Part shown: piece by piece, positions 1 to 9,199 of the stretch | Numbering within the stretch: the stretch's first letter is position 1 | Layout: each line of letters begins with the position of its first letter | Assembly: GCA_016748015.1 (NCBI GenBank) | Contig: JAAOMT010000779.1 | Span: 356,220-420,219, forward strand | Direction of reading: 5' to 3' | DNA length: 64,000 nt | DNA from: Geosiphon pyriformis | Taxonomy: Eukaryota > Glomeromycota > Glomeromycetes > Archaeosporales > Geosiphonaceae | Notes under the pieces: generated by a model | Seen by the model: the letters and a program-made list of their open reading frames with translations, nothing else | Told to the model about the DNA's origin: nothing | The model's database searches: none | Position numbers and translations under genes: made by a program

Positions 1-1718
1 AACTCCACCATAGTAGAAGAAACTAACTCGAACACCCTCATACCCAAATTCAAATCAATGTTTTCAAAGAAAACAGCAGCACCAGCTTTCATACCAAGAG
101 TACCCAGCCCATTTAGAGAACCATTTATAAACAAAGAAAGATGACCAGAATCAATCTCTAATAAACAATTGTACACAACTTTAAACTCATGAGACTTCAG
201 AATATTGGATGAACCAATGTATGGCAATAGAAAATTGCAAACAGCAGGTGGCCTAGAATTATTCAGATAGTGAACAGAAATATTAAACCAATGAAGAACT
301 GGGCCTTGAGGATTCAATTTTTTCCACTACTTAAAAGTCCTCTATTCAAAAACAGAACCAGTATGACTGCAAAGCTGCTCAACAAAGGCAATTCCATAAT
401 GCTGAAATGAAGAGACACATTTATAAAAAGTGGACTCACCAAAAATGACAGACATAGAGGTTCTATTTGGAAAACAAAAAACATTAGTCATGGGACCACC
501 GAGAGAAAAGTCGCATCCCAAAAAAATCTGAACAATACCAGCCAAAAAATTATTCAAAGGATTGATATTAATATGAAAAGAGAAAAACAGAGGATGGCAA
601 GGGCACCAGCTGAGGACCTGCAAGTTGTGATCTATGTGCAAACAAATGGCTCAAGATATCAACAGAATTGGCAAAATTAACAACAGAAGCTGACTTGTCT
701 TTAGCCTGAATCTGTTTAAAAGACTTCAAACTGTACAGAGAAGAATAGTAAATAGCATCATTGAGAAAGTCATGCGGCAAGCCAGATTTGGATTTTAAAC
801 CCTTGTGAATCATAGTGTCCCACTTCACACACACATTAATAGAAACAAAACTGATCTGAATCCTGTATACAACGATGGGGTGAAGAATTGCCAACACCAA
901 ATACAAGAACTGTTTGTCAAAAATAGTCTTTCTTAGCACAAGATTGGTGAAAAACCAGACATTCAGATGGGCCTTAGCCAAGCTAGGCTTTGACAAACCC
1001 TCAGTAAACAGAAAAATGCCTAAGTATTAATAAGACTCCCCTTTTTTGGCTATCAAAATAAGCAAACCACTGATCAGCAAACAAAGCTTAGAAACTCTGT
1101 AATTAATGGGAATGGCTACCATTTTGTTATTATTGATTGAAATGTCATTGATCTGAAAAAATTTGCTAGTGATTTTGAAAATATGTTGTGTAGTAGCCTG
1201 GCTGCTATCAATCCAAATAGTGTCATTGACAAAAGCACCTGCAGCAAGAAAAGAAGTCAAACCAGTCTGAGATTTAGAGCAACCAGTTCTGGTTACAAAA
1301 CAAAAGTCCAATCTGTATCTATACACACTTTTTTGTCTCTTGACTTCACACAAAAGAGGATCATAAAATATGCACCAAAGAAAAGAAGAAAACACCTCTC
1401 CTTGATTCAAACCATTATGTACTTGATATCTATCGGTCAACCCAAAATTCATCATAACTTTGCTGATTCAACCATTGTAAATGCTATTAAAAAACCAAAT
1501 AAACTTGTTACACATCTTTATCCTGACTAAACTCTCCCTAAGATGCTCCTAACCAATAGAATTATAAGTTTTTCACATGTCCTGCAATACTAGCCACAAC
1601 TTACAGTTCTTTTCTAAAGCATCTTTAATGACTAATCTAATAGTGAAGATAGGAAATTGTGTGGTCGTACCTTTTAGAACAGAAAAATTATCCTCTCTAA
1701 GAACATTAAACTTACTGT
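1..1718 (-). pseudogene. LINE-A ORF2, 3' segment: reverse transcriptase palm to RNase H
   Basis: This continues LINE-A ORF2 beyond the Gypsy-A insertion. Minus-strand reading from 1,718 gives the rest of the RT fingers and palm. The catalytic box is read as FVND at about 1,218-1,233, where the family expects F-[AV]-D-D, so one catalytic Asp has become Asn. A stop near 1,026 and a frameshift near 640 break the frame. Post-RT sequence follows (LRK, DKQFLYLV and neighbours), then the start of an RNase H domain (…GSLNGLGTLGMKAGAAVF, about 60-170), which is cut by the window edge. Most stops are TAA/TAG/TGA where homologous copies have Gln or Trp codons. Confidence 0.88.
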
Positions 1719-2175
1719 ATGCTGTTACGGGTAAACTTGGTGGGTATGGGAAATGGTAACGTTTGGTACTTTTAATTATTGATAATGTGTTTTCTGCATA
1801 ATTCTGTTGGCTTAGTTTTGATTATTAGTCTCTGAAGATCTATTCCTGGATGTAAATTTTACCTGTTGAGTTCTTTGGTTATAAGGCACAGAGTTTGTCT
1901 TTCGTCGATTGCAATGTTTTTCATAAATGTGAGCTTTTTTTTCTGAGCTAATGAGTGCAGTTGTTAGGGTTTGGCATTGTCTTTTTGCCCTTCTGGTAAG
2001 CTAACAAGATAATGTTAATATCCAAAACTTAGAGGGAGCTTCTTTCTTTTACCAGGCTATCACGAAGTCTATTCCCAGACAGTTGATTTTACTATGTTGC
2101 TGCTCCACAAAAAATTAAGACAGAAAAAAAAAGAAAAAGAAAAAGAAAAGAAAAGAAAAGATAAATTAGTATTGT

Positions 2176-2200
2176 CAATCACCATGATCAAGAGCGATTG
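2176..2200. promoter_or_regulatory. LTR palindrome centred on TGATCA (left Gypsy-A LTR)
   Basis: An inverted repeat with arms CAATC and GATTG around a TGATCA core, just after an ATTAGTATTGT stretch and the purine run. Equivalent palindromes sit at the same place in the right LTR (11,303-11,327), in the B-family LTRs (17,075-17,099; 23,045-23,069; 39,430-39,454) and in the C-family LTRs (23,748-23,770; 32,560-32,582). Conservation of arms plus core across diverged families suggests a protein site or RNA hairpin. The function is not known. Confidence 0.6.
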
Positions 2201-2564
2201 GTCCAAATCATTAATAGGTTCGAGGTGGTTATGCTAAGAGCATCTATTTTAGAATGGAGGTATGAAACAAGAGTTAATTCACATAAATTTCATGAAGTTT
2301 GAGAACATGAATTCACGATTCTGATTTCTTTTAATAATTGATTTATTTCAGGAAATGAAATAGGGAAGATAATAAAAGATGAAAGAGTATGGATATTTTA
2401 ATTTCTGGTCTAGAAGTTCGTATCTATTTTTTTCTTTTCTTCTTTTCTCACTTCTACAACTACTTGCTTTTATACATTCTTTTGGTTTTACAGAATTGCT
2501 TTCAATTGTCTTGCTATCACTAGCTATTGTTTTGTTGTTTCTGTTATTGCTTTGTTTTTCTACA

Positions 2565-2760
2565 TTATCACTAGTTATTCTATGTTATAACACATTATCT
2601 GACGTTATTACATGTTATTCTGTGTTATCTTGCGTTATAACATGTTATCCTATGTTATTGCATACTATTCTGTATTATCCTGCGTTATAACATGTTATCC
2701 AATGTTATAATGTGTTATCCAATATTATTGCATGTTATTCTGTGTTATGTCATGTTTTTG
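2565..2760. repeat. U3 tandem array, GTTAT-type units
   Basis: About 200 bp made of short degenerate units of the type catGTTATcctgt/gcGTTATaa. The same array occurs in the right LTR at about 11,690-11,880. Its place near the sense-strand start of the LTR is where retrotransposon U3 enhancers lie. An enhancer role is inferred only from position. Confidence 0.75.
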
Positions 2761-2807
2761 GTCACGTTTCTTCATAACTTTGGATCGGTTTTTTTACTTG
2801 GGTAACA

Positions 2808-2824
2808 TTATCCCTCTCTTTTTA
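2808..2824 (-). other. Gypsy-A polypurine tract
   Basis: Read on the minus strand, the sequence next to the 3' LTR is AAAAAGAGAGGGATAA, directly followed by TGTTAC. This is the expected place and composition of the primer for plus-strand DNA synthesis. Gypsy-C has the matching GAAAGGAGAGGATAA at 24,247-24,262. Confidence 0.85.
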
Positions 2825-2825
2825 A

Positions 2826-3345
2826 AATTGAGCTTCTGTGAAACCATATGTATCTGTTATTGTGGCTTCGTTCGTGTAATGTTCGATTGTTGTCTCGAGT
2901 ATTGCCTTTTGTAGGTCTTCGAACTGTTGATTGGTTATTCGTCCTATGCTGTTAACCATTATGGTTTTCATAGATCCATTTAGTAGTATGTTTAGGCAAT
3001 GTTAGAAGGCAGTATATAGTCAGTATGCTGCTTTATAATATAGGGTCAGGTTGTTTTTCCCTACAAATTTTTCTACTTGTTGTATTGCTTCTTTGTTAAA
3101 CATTTTCTGGCTGAAGTCTTCATATAGTGTTTTCAAGTCAAGCTGTTCTCCAATTTTGTAGAACCAATAAGCTGGAGAAAGTCTTTCTTTCTATTTCTGG
3201 GCGTTGTCAGGTGTCCACTCCTCTGTCTTGGGGAGTTCGGTCCCATGAGCTAAAGCTTGTTTTATTTCTTCGAGCTCGGGGACCAAGTATCTTTTTTTGT
3301 AATCTTTTTCTCATTCTTTGTCTCCTTCTTTTTCACCTCCCACCT
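2826..3345 (-). pseudogene. Domain X: unrecognised conserved 3' domain of Gypsy-A
   Basis: A reading frame of about 170 codons that ends just before the polypurine tract, after integrase. Visible landmarks in order are YLVPELEEIKQAL, EEWTPD, an aromatic stretch AYWFYKIGEQLDLKTLY, MFNKEAIQQVEKFVGKNN, SMKTIMVNSIG, and an acidic end finishing TEAQF-stop. At least three internal stops (TAG/TGA) break it. The same landmarks occur in Gypsy-C (24,270-24,720), Gypsy-B and Gypsy-E, so it is a real conserved protein segment. I do not recognise the fold. There is no signal peptide or membrane segment, so an envelope-like role looks unlikely. It could be the C-terminus of pol or a separate third ORF. Confidence 0.75.
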
Positions 3346-3639
3346 GAAGACAATTTTTTCTCCCACATTGCCTTTCGGGTGGTGGGTAGGGGAGAGAACA
3401 TTTAGTTCTAATTAAACTCTTGTCCTTCTCTCTTCTGCTCTTATTTTTGTATCATATCTCTTTTTTATCAATTGTTATTTCTATTTGAGATGTCGATTTT
3501 TGAATTGTTTCAAATAATTGTTTAGATAATTTTAAAATTTGATCTGAAAGGTCCATGTTGAAATTTTTATTGTTTCTTGCTGCTTTTCAGATGCTATATA
3601 TATTTGAATTCCCTAATTTAATTTGCTGCCCATTGTCTA

Positions 3640-4985
3640 TGTTTCAATGACAATAATTGGTTTCAGATCTCGTGGTATATCTTCTGGTTTGATTAATGAA
3701 ATTTGTGTTTTTAGTTGAGGTACTGATGACAATGATTCCTGTTTTACATGATAAATTTTTAACTGATTTCCATGCACTACTTTCTTTAAAATCTTGTCTT
3801 CCAATCATAATTTGTAAGCTCTATTTCCTAATGCTTCGTATATGTGGAATGGACCATCCCACTTTGGGTCGAACTTTCCACTCCACTGTTTCTCAGCTTT
3901 TGTACGATGTAACAGTACTTGGTCTCCAATCTTGAATTCCATTGGTTGTTTTGGCAGGTGTTTATCATGTCTTTCTTTTTGTCATTCTTGAGCGTAACTA
4001 ATATTGTCAGCTGCTATTTTTCGATTGTTTTCCAATGTTTCCATTAGCTGGTATGTTTTTTGGTATAAGGTAGCCTCAAAATTCTCTTCATTGATTGTTT
4101 CTGTTGGGTATGATGGTATCACTTGTTCAATTAGTAACATAGCTTTTCTTCCATAGACTAGTTTGAACAGTGTGAACTGAGTCATATTTTGTTTTAATGT
4201 TCAGTATACAAAGAGTACAGAAGATATGAATAAGTCCCATTCTTGTCTGTTTTCATGACTTATTTTTGCTAGTGTTTCACACAGTGTTCTGTTAAACTGT
4301 TTTACCAGTCCGTTCATTTGTGGGTGGTATGGTAATGATAAGAGTTTCTTTATTCCAAACTGTTGGCTTAATTCAGTCAGCGTATTATTAACAAAATATG
4401 TTCCCTGATCAGATAATAATTCTTTCGAACATCTATGTCAGCAAATTAGGTCTTGATGCACAAATTTGGCGACTGTTTTGGCATTGGCCACTTGGATTGC
4501 TCTGGCTTCTGGCCATTTTGTAAGATAGTCTACGACTACAGTAATATAGCAATTTCCTTGGGATGTAATTGAAAGAGGTCCAATCAAATCAATCCTAATT
4601 TTATCAAATGAATTTCTAACTAGAATGGGTTGAAGTGGTTCTGTTGATCTTGCTCCTCCTCTTTGCTGGCATGCATTACAATTGAGCACATATTCGAAAA
4701 TGTCTTTGTGTATCGTTGGCCAATAGTATAAGTTTAGTGTTCTTTCGAGGGTAGTGTCTTTGTTAAAGTGTCCTGCAATCAGATCTGAGTGCACACTATA
4801 TAGTATAGTTTCTCTTTCACTGTCCGTGATTAGTTGTTGTGAGTTGGGGTGGTTTTGGCATTCTCATTGATATAGTTGGTTGTCTTGAATAAAATAATTT
4901 CAGGCTTGTTTTTGTATGATACTCTGTTCCTGTTAAGATAATATCTCCTTGAAATGTAATGTCGATAGGTACTGATGTAGTCATT
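3640..4985 (-). pseudogene. Gypsy-A integrase
   Basis: Integrase joins element DNA to the host chromosome. Minus-strand reading shows the HHCC zinc finger (HSDLIAGHF … CNACQQ), the core motif IRIDLIGPL with the first catalytic Asp, VVVDYLTKWPEAR, the second Asp in LLSDQGTYF, and then NGLVKQFNR. Gypsy-C has Glu (NGLVERFNR) where this copy has Lys, so the catalytic Glu of DD35E is lost by a GAA-to-AAA change. After VYGRKAMLL the C-terminal domain reads GPFHIYEALGNRAYKL. Several stops interrupt it, for example near 4,186. Sequence at about 3,346-3,640 is tail or linker with no feature I can name. No chromodomain is seen. Confidence 0.87.
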
Positions 4986-5014
4986 AATAAGTGAGTGTGT
5001 CCATGAGTCTGGGA

Positions 5015-5431
5015 TTAGATTTGTGGCATCCTCAACAAACTGTTGACATTGGTGTTCTTGGATCCTTTCTTGTAATGGACTTTAAGTGGGAATTGTTGCA
5101 AATAAGTACTCCATCTCGCATATTTTCCTTCTAGTTGTGGATTGTTAAGTAACCAAATAAGTTTTTTGTGGTCAGTATATAGATCAAATGGTTGACTGAG
5201 GTAATGTTTCCAAGTCTGTATGGCCCAATAAATGGTAAGACATTCCAGATCTGTTGTGCTGTAATTTTTTTTTGCTGGGCTAGTGCTGCGACTAGCATAG
5301 ACAACTGGGTGTTCTCTATTGTCTGATCCTATCTGTGATAAGACTGCTTCTAGAGCATTTTTCGAGGTGTCCATAGCAACAATGAACTGTTTAGTGAAAT
5401 CTGGGTAAATCAGGATTGGGGATGTGATCAA
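5015..5431 (-). pseudogene. Gypsy-A RNase H domain
   Basis: This domain degrades the RNA strand of RNA/DNA hybrids during reverse transcription. The frame is open for 138 codons and shows the Ty3/gypsy RNase H order: VAMDTSKNALEAVLSQ (first Asp), VVYASRS, DLECLTIYWAIQTWKHYL (Glu), FDLYTDHKKLIWLL (second Asp) and RWSTYLQQF … KKGSKNTNVNSLLR. The final N-x-x-S-L-L-R corresponds to the NADxLSR box, with Asp replaced. It follows the RT directly and is separated from integrase by a short decayed linker. Confidence 0.88.
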
Positions 5432-6470
5432 TCACTGCTTGAGATAGTCGAATGCTTTCTGTTGATCTTCCTTCCACAAGTACGGTATGTATTTGGACAA
5501 CAATTGATGGAGTGGTTTTGTGATGTTCAAAAAACCTTTGACAAATCAATGATAATATCTTGCCAATTCTAAAAATCCTCATAATTCTCTGAGATTGATT
5601 GGGACTGAAAAATCCTTGACTTTTTGTACTTTATCTGGATCGGGTTTAACTCCGTCCTTGCCGATTACATGTCCTAGGAATTTTAACTCGGTTTTTCCAA
5701 AGAAACACTTCTTGGGATTGAGTTTCAATCTGACACTACAAAGGTGTTCGAAGACTTGTTGCAGGTGGAGCAGATGGTCTTCAAATGTTTTGGAGAATAC
5801 ATTTGTGTCGTCTAGGTAGACTACTACTAATTTCCAAAGGATTCCTTTGTATACTACATCCATCAGACATTGAAACATGGTAGGAGCATTACAAAGTCCA
5901 AAAGACATTACATTAAACTCAAAGTTTTCGTTTTGAGTGGTAAATACTGTTTTTCCTTTGTCTTTGGGGTCCATTTCAACTTGCCAGTAACCACTTGCTA
6001 AATTTAATGATGAAAACCATTTCTTTTTCCCTAGATTGTCCAGAATTTCCTGGATGAGGGGAGTGAGATAACTATCTCCTCATGTGATGCTATTTAGTTT
6101 TCAATAATCTATGCAGAATTGCACTTTTCCATTTTTCTTGGTAACCAAGACTACTGGCGAGGACCAAGGGCTTAACAATTCTTTGATTAGGCCATTATCA
6201 AGCATCCGTTGCACTTTTTGCTTAACTAGGTTATCACCAGATGGGGGTACACAGTAAGCTCGTTGCTTAATTGGTCGAGCGTCTCCTGTATCAATCTGAT
6301 ACTTCACAATGTTGGTGCGTCCGAACTCATTTTCGCTGGCAAAGACATCAGCATACTGATTCAGAAGGACTTTAAGTTGCATTTGTTGCAGGATACTTAA
6401 ATTTCCTAAATTCAATTTATTGATCTCTTCTGGTGTGAACAAGTAACTTTCTTTTGGCAAATTCCATACT
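5432..6470 (-). pseudogene. Gypsy-A reverse transcriptase
   Basis: RNA-templated DNA polymerase domain of Pol. The N-terminal part (6,101-6,460) shows DTGDARPIKQRAYCVPP, MLDNGLIKELLSPWSSPVVL and KKNGKVQFCIDY. A decayed stretch with stops (5,975-6,100) follows, then NFEFNVMSFGLCNAPTMFQ, the catalytic box VVVYLDDTNVFS (about 5,808) with both Asp residues present, and the thumb with FLGHVIGKDGVKPDP. Stops and a frame change near 5,580 and 6,095 make it non-functional. RT motifs 1-7 of Ty3/gypsy are recognisable. Confidence 0.9.
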
Positions 6471-6479
6471 TGTGAGGTA

Positions 6480-7240
6480 ATGTCACAGAATAAGAATAAT
6501 TGTGTGAAATCTGGAATGGACTAGGGTTTTTCAGGATTCTGACTATCTGCAGATATAGAACCAATGAAGGTCCCTTCGAGGATTTCAATGACATCTTCTG
6601 TCGGATTGTAGATGGGGATTTTGAAATGTTTATGGGCTTTGGCCGGTAGGTATAGATTAGCAACATCAGCTAGAGAACAGATTTCGGGACTGGCTTTAAA
6701 TAATAAGGCTTGATCTTGGATCTTTTGATTCACCTTGAGGATATATTGTCGGTATGGAGGAATGGAAATGATGGTATTAGTGTGGATAAATTCTATCTGG
6801 TCACTGTCTTCCTCCATGAAATTAACTAGTACGTTTCCTCTTCCACTTGATCCAAACCCGTTGATTCTTTGGGCAGTGAGGCCTAACTCTTCTCGGGTTG
6901 TTACCAGAGTTAATTGGGGTATTTTGACTAGGGGTAGGAAGATAGCTTGGACAATCTTTTCTTGTAATTCTATTTTGTAGAGTCTGTCTGAATTGTTCTA
7001 TAGCATCATGATGATGTTTCCCGTGTAACTGGCATCAATGATTCCTTTTTTTATGTCGATTCCTTTCTTGGCTAGACTAGATCGAAAGACAACTTGTACC
7101 ATTGTACTAATAGGAATTTCTAACACTATCTTAAGATCTATTTTTATGAGGGAATGTGGAACTATAATGATGGGTAATTGTCTGGGATATCATAGGTCGA
7201 AACCAGTATCAGTGTCATGTGCTCTTTTGGAGCAGATTCC
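6480..7240 (-). pseudogene. Gypsy-A dUTPase domain within Pol
   Basis: dUTPase hydrolyses dUTP to dUMP and limits uracil in newly made DNA. One minus-strand frame shows all five motifs of the trimeric family: AHDTDTGFDL (7,190-7,220), VFRSSLAKKGI, GIIDASYTGNI, KIVQAIFLPL, and REELGLTAQRINGFGSSG (about 6,846-6,900). Two in-frame stops occur, one (TGA) after motif 1 and one (TAG) between motifs 3 and 4. A linker of about 100 residues (6,521-6,840, with NLYLPAKAHKHFKIPIY) leads to the RT; B and C share this linker. The domain lies between protease and RT, as part of the polyprotein rather than as a free gene. Confidence 0.88.
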
Positions 7241-7429
7241 TTCCTCGTTGTCACTGTACCATTTTAGCTCTAGTTCTTTGGATAGGTTGGGATATGCAAA
7301 ATACTGTTCTGTTTCGGTATCCTTAGTTGGATCTTGAAATGACATGTTCTTGGTGATCAATACCTCTTCTTCGAGTTCAGGTAGTTCAGTGATTGGAAAC
7401 AGTATTCTTGGAGGCGGATTGAACATAAG

Positions 7430-8045
7430 ATCACATTCATCGCACTACTGGAAGTGACAGAGGATCAAACAGTGATCGCATAGTTTGGTATTCAAATTGG
7501 CCAATCTTTGCTCCTGTTCCTCGCAAGTCAGGGCCAATTTCTGATATTGGTTCTGAAATGTGTCTGGGTCATCTGTGAAGAAATCATCCTCGGGGTAGTC
7601 GGGTCCAATATATTTGAGTGTTCAAGGGTTGTTCTTAATTTCTCGTATTTTTTCAGGCGTGGCACCTTCGGCCTTGGTGCTTGCCATTCTTCAAATTTTA
7701 TGGTCATCGTGTGGATAACCATTTAGTCTGTTGAGTGCTCATTTCCAAGCGTCCTCAATGGGGGTTCCCTTTCATACCCAATCATTGATTAATATGGTGT
7801 ATTGACAAGCCTCATCGCATGTTTCTCCTCTGCCAGGCACATCATTTCAGAGTCCTTCATCTGACAGAATTTTGCCACATGTGAGGCATGGCATGTGGTT
7901 CTACTTGTCTTGTTATTTTGGTCGTCCAAATCTTTCCAGTAAACAAGGCCTGCAATAGTATTTGGTGGCGGTGGACCATTCTTCGTTGTCCCCAATACAT
8001 GTGCCCATAGTGGATAGTTTTTTTTCACAATCGACACATATTAGT
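7430..8045 (-). pseudogene. Cysteine-rich putative zinc module between protease and dUTPase (Gypsy-A)
   Basis: The minus-strand frame from 8,045 reads ICVDCEKKLSTMGTC, KYYCRPCLLERFG, HMPCLTCGKI, then VPGRGETCDEACQYTILI (7,804-8,039), that is, several CxxC pairs ending in a CxxxC. A helical-looking stretch with NRLNGYPHDD and AEGATPEKIREIKNNP follows, then a second cluster, LCDHCLILCHFQ-stop-CDEC (7,433-7,480). Gypsy-C repeats the order and spacing (28,815-29,405), and Gypsy-B keeps the central part. The spacing suggests treble-clef or ribbon-type zinc binding. The role is unknown; nucleic-acid or partner binding would be a guess. Four or more stops interrupt it. Confidence 0.75.
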
Positions 8046-8289
8046 CTTGGGAGTTGGTAAAATAAGTTTCTTTGGTCCAAGGTTATGTATCCTAGTGATG
8101 ATGATTGGGGTTTTTCTTTGGCTCTGCCTTTTCCTTTTTCTTCTCAGGTTGGTGGTGGGGGTAGTTCAGTTCGATAATTATCTGCCCATAAAACCTGATA
8201 GGTCTTGATGATTGGTGGCATTGATGTTTCTTTGAATTCAATAAGGGGTTTCTTGGTACGTTGGTTTTTAAAGTGTCCGCATGTAGCTG

Positions 8290-8760
8290 AGACTCAGGTA
8301 TGCTGTCCGTTGAATGTGAGTTGAAGTTCTTGGGTGTTCCAGTTAAGAGTAGCGTTGGCTTTTGACAACCAGTTATTTCCTATTAGAGCTTGATATTGTG
8401 TAGCTTCCATAATAAGTACTTTGATAGGGATTTGGATTCCATTAATCTTGAAGGGGAAGTTGTCAATTTCTTCTATTGGGGTTTTTGTGTTCTCATCTGC
8501 TGTAATGATCTGGGCAGTAGCAACACAGTCTACTTGGTGACCTAGTTGGTCCATGAACTGCTTCGTGATTATGCTACCGGCTGATCCACTATCCAAAATT
8601 AATTTAATGTCTATTCTTCTGACTTTGGCATCAGTGTATAGGGCCATTATTGGTTTATCCTGATTGATGGCTGCTCCACTAAAAAGGCTATGTGTGTTCA
8701 AATTATTGATGTCAAAAGGAAATATGGTGGCTAGGGTGGTGTCTTTGGTAATAGTGACTG
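8290..8760 (-). pseudogene. Gypsy-A aspartic protease (retropepsin-like)
   Basis: This domain cleaves the Gag-Pol polyprotein. The 135-codon frame at 8,294-8,701 contains LFSGAAIN, then the active-site segment IKLILDSGSAGSIIT (D-S-G intact) and the second conserved segment YQALIGNNWLSKANA. It follows gag and precedes the cysteine-rich module. The active site is mutated in Gypsy-C (LILDSRFAESI), Gypsy-B (LIFNSSLADNI) and Gypsy-E (LILDNEFIRSI). Confidence 0.88.
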
Positions 8761-9199
8761 GTGGGATATTGCTTTTTGTTTGCTTGGAAGATTGGAAGAT
8801 TCATTCTATATCTCCCCCTTCCACAGGTGTAGATTTATCAAAACCCTGGTCTTCCATAAAACCGAAATAGAAAGCTTGATTTGGGTATCCAGTTGGTGTT
8901 GGTCAAGATTGGGCAGAACCATGAGGGATTGGTCAAAACAGTCCACTGTTGGTTTGTACCTGATTGTTATTGGGATTCCTCCATCTCTGATTATAGTCTA
9001 TAGCTTGAGGTCTGGACAGGCTGTAAGGGGAAGTTTGATGGTGAGGGATTGCTTGTGTCATTGGTGGTGGTTGATAATAATTCTGGGGCAGTGGTTGAGT
9101 GTACGGAACTTGTTGTGCATATAGGGGTGGTTGATTCTGAGGTATGAAATATTGGAGTATCATGTTTTGCTGATATCTGGATTGCTGGTATGGATTTCC

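Larger units (their letters stand above)
1723..2807 (-). repeat. Gypsy-A 3' LTR
   Basis: The left copy of the LTR pair; the right copy is 10,846-11,934. It starts TGTTACGG and ends GGTAACA. By eye, about 27 substitutions separate the first roughly 320 aligned bases of the two copies, and only one is a transversion. Internal landmarks are a purine run (about 2,120-2,164), a palindrome (2,176-2,200) and a GTTAT-rich tandem array (2,565-2,760) that lies in U3 in the sense orientation. Confidence 0.92.

Noticed and set aside
1183-1530. 115-codon plus-strand frame
   Set aside because: It lies exactly opposite the LINE-A reverse transcriptase palm and has no domain of its own.
2565-2760. CRISPR-like spaced repeats
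   Set aside because: Units are short, degenerate and contiguous without unique spacers, and they recur in both LTRs. They are a U3 tandem array.
2826-3345. Envelope-like gene downstream of integrase
   Set aside because: No signal peptide, transmembrane segment or cysteine pattern of an envelope protein is visible; the segment is charged and soluble-looking.
3346-3980. Chromodomain at the integrase C-terminus
   Set aside because: No chromodomain aromatic cage pattern is readable in A or C; the tail ends after GNRAYKL plus unassigned sequence.
7789-8037. 82-codon minus-strand frame starting MSIVKK
   Set aside because: It is out of frame with the cysteine-rich module. The neighbouring frame carries the CxxC pairs shared with Gypsy-C, so this one is a shadow.
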